This document shows positions 8,478-15,057 of a stretch of 18,420 bases of DNA, in pieces (position 1 is the stretch's first letter; each line of letters begins with the position of its first letter). A program made the translations under genes and the position numbers. Origin of the DNA: CAYOEZ01 sp964402955 (GTDB taxonomy: Bacteria > Chloroflexota > DTOL01 > DAOUCN01); assembly GCA_964402955.1 (NCBI GenBank), contig CAYOEZ010000079.1:1-18420 (forward strand). Reading direction: 5' to 3'. The notes under the pieces are model-generated. The model ran no database searches. It saw nothing but the letters and a program-made list of their open reading frames with translations, and was not told the DNA's origin.

Positions 8478-11400
8478 ATGGCGGTAGATTCGACCGAGGT
8501 GGTGGGCGTGACAAAGCCGGAGCACCGTGAGACGCCTGTGTCACGGCGGCGCGGCGCGTTCAGGAGCTTTGTCTTCCTCACATTGGGGTTGCTCTGTGCC
8601 CTGATCGGACAACTGTACCTGACACGCCAGCAATACCCGCTTGATGGCGCCATCTTCTACATTGTTGCCATTCTGCTCTTCTATCGCGGCGTGCGCGGTC
8701 TGGCCGACGCGGTGACCATTGCCGCGCCGAGCAGCTACGGATTCTCCTTCGTGCGCGCGCTGCCGGCTGTGCTCATCGGCGTTGTTGCCCTGGCGCTTTT
8801 CGAGCGAGCCAAAATGACCGGCACGGGAGCGTTTGAGGCGGCAGGATCAAGCGGCTACCTCAATCTGGTTGTTTGGGTCGTGGCCATGCTGGCGCTGGTC
8901 GCCGCCTATTGGCGGCAGGGGCTAACTGCCGCTGGCAAGATACGTCTGGAGCGTTGGGAGATCATCGCGCTCGTCGGCATTCTCCTGCTCGGTTTCTTTC
9001 TGCGCGTCTTCCGCATCGATGCTGTCCCGGGTAACCTCTACCTCGACGAGGGCGATCATGGCCTGCTCGCCCTGCGCCTGCTGCGCTTCCCCGGCTATGT
9101 GGCCTATGTGCCCGATCTGACCGGACACGCCACGCTGTTCTTCTACGGGCTGGGCGTCTGGATCAAGCTCTTCGGCGACAACATCACAGCCATGCGTTTC
9201 TTTCCCGTTCTGATTGGCATGGCGTCGATTGCGGCGACCTATTTCCTCGGACGCGAGCTGACGGGGCCGCGTGGCGCCATGGTGGCAGCCTTTGTCATGG
9301 CTATTTCTCGCTGGCACATCACTTTCAGTCATTACATATTCACATCCGTCATGGTCGTCCTGTTCATGGCGCTAGTCATGTATCTGCTGCTGCGTGCCCT
9401 GCGCACGCGCCAGCCGCTCGATTTTGTCTGGACGGGGCTGGCCCTTGCGTTGGGCCTTACCGCCTACTTGCCGATTCGCTTTGTCTTGCCCGCCGTTGTT
9501 GGACTCTACCTGCTCTTCAAGATCATCGGCAACCACTCGTTCCTGCGCCTCAACGCACACGGGCTGATGCTGTTGGTGATCGCGTTCCTCATCGGCGTCA
9601 TACCTCTGGCTGTGTATTTCCAGAAGTACCCCGATATGCTGGTGGCGCGCGCCCAGCAGGCGTCGGTGCAACAGGATATACAGCGCGCCAACTCCTTGCA
9701 ACCGCTCAAAGACAACGTCGCCAAGGCCTTGGGCATGTTCAATTACCAGGGTGATCCGCGTCCGCGTCACAACCTGCCGTCAAGTCCCATGCTGGATCCT
9801 CTGACCGGCATTTTCTTCGTGCTTGGGGCGGGCTACTGCCTGTTGCGCTGGCGCAAGGCGGAGAACGGCATCCTTGTGTGCTGGCTTGTTGTGGCGGTCG
9901 TTCCCGGCGTCCTCTCGCTGGCCGACTCTAATCCTCATTCGATGCGCACGATTGCCAACCTGCCGCTGGTGTGCTTGCTGGCCGCTCTGGGGGTCGAGCG
10001 TTCGTGGAGCTTTGTACGCGAGAACTTTGGCCACGTTGCTGAGCGGCGCTTGCTGCCGCTGGGCCTCGTGCTCGCGGTCGTGGCCCTCGGCGTTAACAGC
10101 GTCCTCTATTTTGACCGCCAGGCCAATGATCGCAGCGTCTACTATGATTATGATCCGGTGCAGACAGAGGTGGCACGCCACATCGTGGGCTACGCCAAGA
10201 CCAGCCAGGTTTTTGTGGCCGCCGCTTACACCAATCACTCAGCCATCAAGCTGCTGGCAGACGGCATTCCCTACCAGACATTCAACCAGGCGCAGCATCT
10301 TCCCGTGCGTGACGTCGGCGACAAAGACCTGGTGTTCCTGCTCGAGCCGGTGCACAAAACGCTGTTAACATTGTTCCAGAAATACTACCCGACGGCCCAG
10401 ATCAGCAATTGGGCCGACAAGTACGGCAACCCCGGTTTCATCAAAGTGACGGTCAGCCATGACCAGGCCGCGGCGGTGCAGGGCGTCACAGCAACCTACT
10501 ATCGCGGCTTTGATCTAAGCATGACGCCCGCTCTTCAGCGCACGGAAGCGGGCATCACTGCCGACTGGGCGTCGGCGGCGCCGCTTGACCCGCCATTCAC
10601 AGGGGTGTGGAGCGGGGCGCTTTACGTGAGTCGCTACGGCGCGTACACGCTCCTGCTCGATTCGACCCAGCCGGCGTCTGTAACGATCGACAGCCAGGTC
10701 GTTCTCGACATCCCTAGCGGGCAGCAGAGCGTTGACCTGACCCTGTACGGCGGTTTCCACAGTCTGTCCGTGTCGGCGAGCGTCACGAGGCACGAAGGTA
10801 GCCTGACCCTGCGCTGGCGCACGCCCGATGCGGCGGAGCAGATCATCCCGCGCAACGTTCTCTACACGCTCGACGTCGCCAGGAATGGCCTGATCGGCAA
10901 GTACTTCCGCAACAACTCCTGGTCGGGCCAGCCTGCCATCCAGCAGAAGGATCTTTTCGTTGCGCCCAACGATCTCTTGCCGGCGCCCTTCAGCATCGAA
11001 TGGGAAGGCAAGATCTATGCCCCGGCGGATGGCCAATATGTATTCGGCACCCAGTCCGATGATGGCTCGCTCCTGTACATCGACAATAAGCTGACTGTTG
11101 ATAACGGCGGCCACCATTCTGATCGCTACCTCGAGGGACGCATCACACTGACGCAAGGGCTGCATGATCTGCGCTTGCGTTACTTCCAGGACGACGGCGG
11201 GCGAGTCATGGACCTGTACTGGACGCCGCCGGGCGGGCGCAAAGAAATCGTTCCCAGCGCGGCCTTGTTCCCGCCGAACACGGTCCTGACGGGGCCGATC
11301 ACGATTCCCACGGCTGTGGCGCTTGCACCGGTTGCGCAGACGCCGCTGCCTGCGGCGAGACAAACGCCGGGCGCCAAACCTGCCCCTGGCGGCGCGCGTT

Positions 11401-12227
11401 TCGGTGAGCTGGGGCTTGTTTTGACGATTGGCAGCACAGGCAGCGCACCCGGCCAATTCCTCAGCCCGCGTGGCGTCGCAGTCGATGCGCAGGGCAACAT
11501 CTATGTCGCCGACACGGGCAACAAGCGCGTGCAAAAGCTCGACCCACAGGGCGCCTTCCTCGCCGAGTGGAAGGCCGGCAAAGACGCGTTTGTGGAGCCG
11601 GTCGGAGTTGCCATCGGCGCCAACGGCGACTTCTTCGTCCTTGAGCCGGAGAAGGATGGCGCACACCGCTTCTCTGCCAATGGCCAGTACCAGGGCAAGG
11701 TCGGCGACGGGCTTGGCCTCTATCGTCCGCGCGGGCTGAGCATCGACCCGTCTGGAACGCTCTACTTCGCTAACACCGGCGGCAACAACGTCGTGCGCAC
11801 ATCGGCTTCCGGCCAGGGGATGGGGCAGATTGGCAGCGCTGGCAAGCGCGATGGGCAACTTGAACAGCCGACGGATGCGGCCGTCGACGCGGCGGGCAAT
11901 ATCTTCGTCGCGGATACCTACAACCAGCGCATCCAGCGCTTCACGGCCGACGGGCGCTACGTGCGGCAGTGGGCGATTCCAGCATCGGGCACGGCGCTGG
12001 GGCCGCACATCGCCATTGGCGCCGACGGAACGCTCTACGTCACCGATCCCGACAACCACGTCTTCAGTGCCTACAGCCCGGAGGGCGCGCTTCTCGCCAC
12101 CTGGGGCGGGCGCGGCGCAGCGGATGGCCAGTTCGTGCAACCAGTCGGCATCGCTATCGACAAGACTGGCCTCATCTTTATCGCTGACAGTGGCAACAAC
12201 AGGATTCAGGTGTGGGGGAAGCAATAA
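8478..12227 (+). CDS. GT39-like (GT-C) membrane glycosyltransferase with two PA14 modules and an NHL beta-propeller
   Basis: A 1249-residue protein and the longest of the four PA14-bearing paralogs. A hydrophobic cap (30-148) has the family's GQLYLTR signature near 44-50. The GT-C core shows FLRVFRID and D190-E191 in YLDEGD, then SRWHITFSH, PRHNLP...LDPLTG and MRTIANLP, with the last helix at about 525-545. An outer domain covers 548-667. PA14 module 1 spans about 669-800 and module 2 about 804-933. Module 2 is the most canonical in the window, with SDDGSLLYIDNK and D861-D862. A Pro/Ala/Thr-rich linker (934-978) leads to six NHL repeats (about 981-1249) that could close a six-bladed propeller. 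No paralog here has the NHL part. The stop overlaps the next start by one base (TAATG), suggesting translational coupling. The GT-C, PA14 and NHL calls are firm; substrate and binding partner are unknown. Confidence 0.87.
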   Translation: MAVDSTEVVGVTKPEHRETPVSRRRGAFRSFVFLTLGLLCALIGQLYLTRQQYPLDGAIFYIVAILLFYRGVRGLADAVTIAAPSSYGFSFVRALPAVLIGVVALALFERAKMTGTGAFEAAGSSGYLNLVVWVVAMLALVAAYWRQGLTAAGKIRLERWEIIALVGILLLGFFLRVFRIDAVPGNLYLDEGDHGLLALRLLRFPGYVAYVPDLTGHATLFFYGLGVWIKLFGDNITAMRFFPVLIGMASIAATYFLGRELTGPRGAMVAAFVMAISRWHITFSHYIFTSVMVVLFMALVMYLLLRALRTRQPLDFVWTGLALALGLTAYLPIRFVLPAVVGLYLLFKIIGNHSFLRLNAHGLMLLVIAFLIGVIPLAVYFQKYPDMLVARAQQASVQQDIQRANSLQPLKDNVAKALGMFNYQGDPRPRHNLPSSPMLDPLTGIFFVLGAGYCLLRWRKAENGILVCWLVVAVVPGVLSLADSNPHSMRTIANLPLVCLLAALGVERSWSFVRENFGHVAERRLLPLGLVLAVVALGVNSVLYFDRQANDRSVYYDYDPVQTEVARHIVGYAKTSQVFVAAAYTNHSAIKLLADGIPYQTFNQAQHLPVRDVGDKDLVFLLEPVHKTLLTLFQKYYPTAQISNWADKYGNPGFIKVTVSHDQAAAVQGVTATYYRGFDLSMTPALQRTEAGITADWASAAPLDPPFTGVWSGALYVSRYGAYTLLLDSTQPASVTIDSQVVLDIPSGQQSVDLTLYGGFHSLSVSASVTRHEGSLTLRWRTPDAAEQIIPRNVLYTLDVARNGLIGKYFRNNSWSGQPAIQQKDLFVAPNDLLPAPFSIEWEGKIYAPADGQYVFGTQSDDGSLLYIDNKLTVDNGGHHSDRYLEGRITLTQGLHDLRLRYFQDDGGRVMDLYWTPPGGRKEIVPSAALFPPNTVLTGPITIPTAVALAPVAQTPLPAARQTPGAKPAPGGARFGELGLVLTIGSTGSAPGQFLSPRGVAVDAQGNIYVADTGNKRVQKLDPQGAFLAEWKAGKDAFVEPVGVAIGANGDFFVLEPEKDGAHRFSANGQYQGKVGDGLGLYRPRGLSIDPSGTLYFANTGGNNVVRTSASGQGMGQIGSAGKRDGQLEQPTDAAVDAAGNIFVADTYNQRIQRFTADGRYVRQWAIPASGTALGPHIAIGADGTLYVTDPDNHVFSAYSPEGALLATWGGRGAADGQFVQPVGIAIDKTGLIFIADSGNNRIQVWGKQ
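11451..12224 (+). other. Six NHL repeats (beta-propeller) at the end of the third gene
   Basis: Six repeats of the type P-x-G-(V/I)-A-(V/I)-D-x-x-G-x-(I/L)-(Y/F)-(V/I)-A-D-(T/S)-x-N-x-R-(V/I)-Q begin near 11451, 11583, 11715, 11853, 11998 and 12126. Repeats 1, 4 and 6 are classical (NIYVADTGNKRVQ, NIFVADTYNQRIQ, LIFIADSGNNRIQ). Repeats 2, 3 and 5 are diverged (FFVLEPEKDG, LYFANTGGNN, LYVTDPDNHV). NHL propellers usually bind protein, RNA or carbohydrate, and some are enzymes. Here the domain follows PA14 modules predicted to be outside the cell, so a protein or glycan ligand is more likely. It runs to the last codon. Confidence 0.85.
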
Positions 12228-12229
12228 TG
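12214..12229 (+). promoter_or_regulatory. Ribosome binding site and TAATG stop-start junction
   Basis: GGGGGAA (12214-12220) lies six bases before ATG 12227-12229 and inside the last codons of the preceding gene. The stop TAA (12225-12227) shares its final A with the ATG, a common arrangement for coupled translation. The in-frame GTG at 12212 would add five residues but has no better signal, so I take ATG 12227 as the start. Confidence 0.75.
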
Positions 12230-15025
12230 AGCGACGCAGAGGGATCCCTCATTCCTCGCCGACGTGTGGACATGCGAGCTCTCGTGATGCTGCTGGCGCT
12301 GGCGGCGTTGCTTGTCGGCCAGAGCTATCTGCTGCGCGCGCAAGCAGGGCTTGTCACGCAGGGCAAAGCCATCTTCGTCATCGGGCTGGTGTTGGCGTGG
12401 GCGGCAGCGGGGCCTTTCCGGCCTAACCGCGCCCCCGCCGAGCAAACGGTCTCGGCTGTTCGACTTCGAATGTGGCCCAGCCTGCTGTTCGTGGCAGCCC
12501 TGACAACGACTGCGTCGGTCTACGCCAGCCGCATGCGTCCCGGCCCTGACGCACCGCTTCTGTGGCTGTTGGGAGTTGCCACGTTTGTCGCCCTACCGGT
12601 CGCCGGGCGCGTCAGACGCGCGTTACGTTCTCTTCGCTTTCACCTGCCGCCGCCGTCTGTCCTGCGCCAGCGTGCTGCCGAGCTTGCTGTGTTTCTTGCC
12701 ATCTTCACGCTTGCCGTCTACTTGCGCACCCTCAACCTGACCGATATCCCTCCCTTTGTCCACGACGACGAAGCTGCTTATGGTCTGGATTCGCTTGCTC
12801 TACGCGACGGCCAGGCTCAGGTCCTGTTCGACAATGCCTGGCAGGAGCAACCGCGCATGAGCGGGGTACCGGGAGCGATTGTCGCCTTCTTCTGGCACAA
12901 TCCCTTGGCCGCCCAGCGCCTTTCCACGGTTTTGACTGGCCTGCTCACGCTGCCGTCTCTGTACCTGCTGGCTCGCATGTACGTCGGCATACCGGCGGCC
13001 ATGCTGTCGGTCTTCCTGTTAGCAATTGCGCAGGCCGACATTCATTTCAGCCGCCAGGCGATGAATACCATCCAGGCGTCTCCGTTCACGCTTATCCCGC
13101 TGTACTTCCTGCTGCGCGCCCTGCGACGGCGCAGCGTCGCTAACGCCGTCGTCTGCGGCCTGACGGGTAGCCTCGCGCTCTACACCTACTTCTCTGGCCG
13201 CGCGGCGCCGATCATCATTGGGGTGGTCTTCCTCTTCATGATGGCCAGCGACTATCGCCGTTGGCTTGACTATCTCAAGTTAGCGGTCGCCACAGCGGTT
13301 AGCGCACTCGTCGTGTTTGGCCCACAGCTCGGCTTCTACCTGACGCATCTGAGCAACATGCTCGATTATCAGAAGACGCGCTTGATCTGGAACCAGATGC
13401 CCCATCTCACTGGCGGAAACCCGAACATCACATTCCCGACCGTTCTGGGCAGGCAGATTGACGCCGCCTTCTGGGGCCTCACCTACTACGTTGACGTGAC
13501 GGTGCAGTACGGCGACCGCATTCTCGACTCGGTGACGGGCATCCTCTTCTTCGTCGGGCTTGCGCTGTGCCTGCGCCGCTGGCGCCATAGGGAACACTTC
13601 ATGCTTCTGGCGTGGTACGTCGTCATCTCCGTTTTCACCGGCGTCATCGTCATCAGTGTTCCCTCCGCTTACCGCCTCTGCGGCATGATCCCACTCACGT
13701 GCCTGTTGGCGGGCGTGGCAGTGCAGCGCATCATCGATATCATGAAGCAGCAGGGCAGGCTGGCGCTCGCCGGCGCAGGCATCGTGGCCTTTGTGGTGGT
13801 GCCTGCAATTGCGCTGTCCGCCAACTACCAGTCGTACTTTGTCAATTATGTCAAGAATCGCTCCTATGAGCCGCAGACGGAACTGGCGCGCTATCTGCGC
13901 GCAGACGGAATGCCAGTGAACGCGTATGGAGTGGGCACAGAGCTCGACCCGCGCATGAAAATCGTGCGCTTCCTGGCGCCCAACGTGACCGGCTATCAGA
14001 TGCGCTACTGGGATGAGTACCTGCCGATGAGACTTGTTCCGCAGAGTGATGCCTTGTTTGTCGGCATGGACTACTATGCCCCTGCCGTCAGTATCTTGCG
14101 CGACTACTATCCTGGTGGTACGGAAGCGGTGCAAAGCACGCCGCAGGGCCGCACGATGTTCGTCACCTACCGGCTCAGCGCCGCGACTATTCTGGCTACC
14201 AAAGGTCTGCGCGCACACTATTCATCTACCCAGGGCGAGCAACAGGTTCTTGATCGCCGCGACGACAGCATCGACTTCGACTGGAACAAGGATGGACCGC
14301 TGGCACAAGCAGCCTTTGCCGGCGCATGGGATGGCAGCCTTCTCGCCCCGGAGTACGGGCAGTTTGTCATTGCCCTCGACGGCAGCGGCGACGCCGTGCT
14401 CCAGCTTGACGGCCGCGAAATCCTACGCAAGGCAGCCGACCAGCCGAGCATCGAGGCGCGCCTGACGCTCTATAAGGGTTGGCATGTGATTCACCTGGAG
14501 CAGACGACGAGCGGCGGCTCGCTCAAGCTGCTCTGGCAGCGCCCCAACCGCCAGCGCGAGGTGATTGCCCGCGAGTTTCTCTCGACAGTCACAGCGCAGA
14601 AGGGGTTGTTTGCCTCCTACTATTCCGGGACGTCAGCCAGCGGCGTGCCCGCCGTGCAGGCTCTGGAACCGGTCTTGTTTTCGACCCTTAGCGCCTATGC
14701 GGACGCCCAGGGCGGGGGCAAGCCGTGGACCGGCAAGTGGACAGGTGCATTGACAGCGCCCACAACGGGAGGGTATACTCTCGGAGTCAGGGCGCACGTC
14801 GGCTCTCTGACCCTGAAGGTTGACGGCCAAACCGTTCTCGATTTCGGGCCTGAGGTCTTCGAGCGGCGAGAGGCCAAGATCAATCTCAGCGCCGGCGACC
14901 ACCAGGTGGAGATCGTCTTTGTCTGCCCGGTGGGACGGTTCGATCGCGTTGAGTTCTGGTGGGCGCCGCCGGGGCAGTCGATGACGCCGGTGCCTCCAAC
15001 AGTGCTTACGCCAGCCACGCAGTAG
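12227..15025 (+). CDS. GT39-like (GT-C) membrane glycosyltransferase with two C-terminal PA14 modules
   Basis: A 932-residue paralog of its neighbours. The hydrophobic cap (17-128) has GQSYLLR at 31-37. The GT-C core shows YLRTLNLTDIP and HDDEAAYG with D181-E182. A further Asp (D180) and H179 just before the pair are not seen in the other three paralogs. The SRW-type segment of the paralogs reads AQADIHFSR here. The later outer loop is split by about 30 extra residues: GNPNITFP lies well before LDSVTG, whereas the paralogs have the two close together. AYRLCGMIP precedes the final helices (last near 511-533). An outer domain spans about 535-658. PA14-like modules lie at about 660-787 and 793-932, and the second ends VEFWWAPPGQ...VPPTVL. 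Both PA14 modules are diverged, but the W-x-G core strands remain. Translation is probably coupled to the gene before it. Substrate unknown. Confidence 0.84.
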   Translation: MSDAEGSLIPRRRVDMRALVMLLALAALLVGQSYLLRAQAGLVTQGKAIFVIGLVLAWAAAGPFRPNRAPAEQTVSAVRLRMWPSLLFVAALTTTASVYASRMRPGPDAPLLWLLGVATFVALPVAGRVRRALRSLRFHLPPPSVLRQRAAELAVFLAIFTLAVYLRTLNLTDIPPFVHDDEAAYGLDSLALRDGQAQVLFDNAWQEQPRMSGVPGAIVAFFWHNPLAAQRLSTVLTGLLTLPSLYLLARMYVGIPAAMLSVFLLAIAQADIHFSRQAMNTIQASPFTLIPLYFLLRALRRRSVANAVVCGLTGSLALYTYFSGRAAPIIIGVVFLFMMASDYRRWLDYLKLAVATAVSALVVFGPQLGFYLTHLSNMLDYQKTRLIWNQMPHLTGGNPNITFPTVLGRQIDAAFWGLTYYVDVTVQYGDRILDSVTGILFFVGLALCLRRWRHREHFMLLAWYVVISVFTGVIVISVPSAYRLCGMIPLTCLLAGVAVQRIIDIMKQQGRLALAGAGIVAFVVVPAIALSANYQSYFVNYVKNRSYEPQTELARYLRADGMPVNAYGVGTELDPRMKIVRFLAPNVTGYQMRYWDEYLPMRLVPQSDALFVGMDYYAPAVSILRDYYPGGTEAVQSTPQGRTMFVTYRLSAATILATKGLRAHYSSTQGEQQVLDRRDDSIDFDWNKDGPLAQAAFAGAWDGSLLAPEYGQFVIALDGSGDAVLQLDGREILRKAADQPSIEARLTLYKGWHVIHLEQTTSGGSLKLLWQRPNRQREVIAREFLSTVTAQKGLFASYYSGTSASGVPAVQALEPVLFSTLSAYADAQGGGKPWTGKWTGALTAPTTGGYTLGVRAHVGSLTLKVDGQTVLDFGPEVFERREAKINLSAGDHQVEIVFVCPVGRFDRVEFWWAPPGQSMTPVPPTVLTPATQ

Positions 15026-15057
15026 CCATAGGCCATTCTCGACAGATGGGACGGACC

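Noticed and set aside
7745..8653. Reverse-strand open frame (302 codons) across the junction of the second and third genes
   Set aside because: It lies opposite two well-supported genes and their intergenic ribosome binding site. The product has no recognisable motif.
10515..12224. Long reverse-strand open frame (569 codons) opposite the PA14/NHL part of the third gene
   Set aside because: The forward strand here encodes clear PA14 modules and NHL repeats. The reverse product is Arg/Ala/Val/Asp-rich, with no domain or membrane segment I recognise, as expected of a mirror frame in G+C-rich coding DNA.
13280..14218. Reverse-strand open frame (312 codons) in the fourth gene
   Set aside because: Antisense to conserved membrane helices and the outer domain. 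Composition is His/Asp/Arg/Ala-rich with no family resemblance.
14959..15045. Upstream start at 14959 for the fifth gene
   Set aside because: It would overlap the conserved PA14 end of the fourth gene by 67 bases, and the added residues match no paralog.
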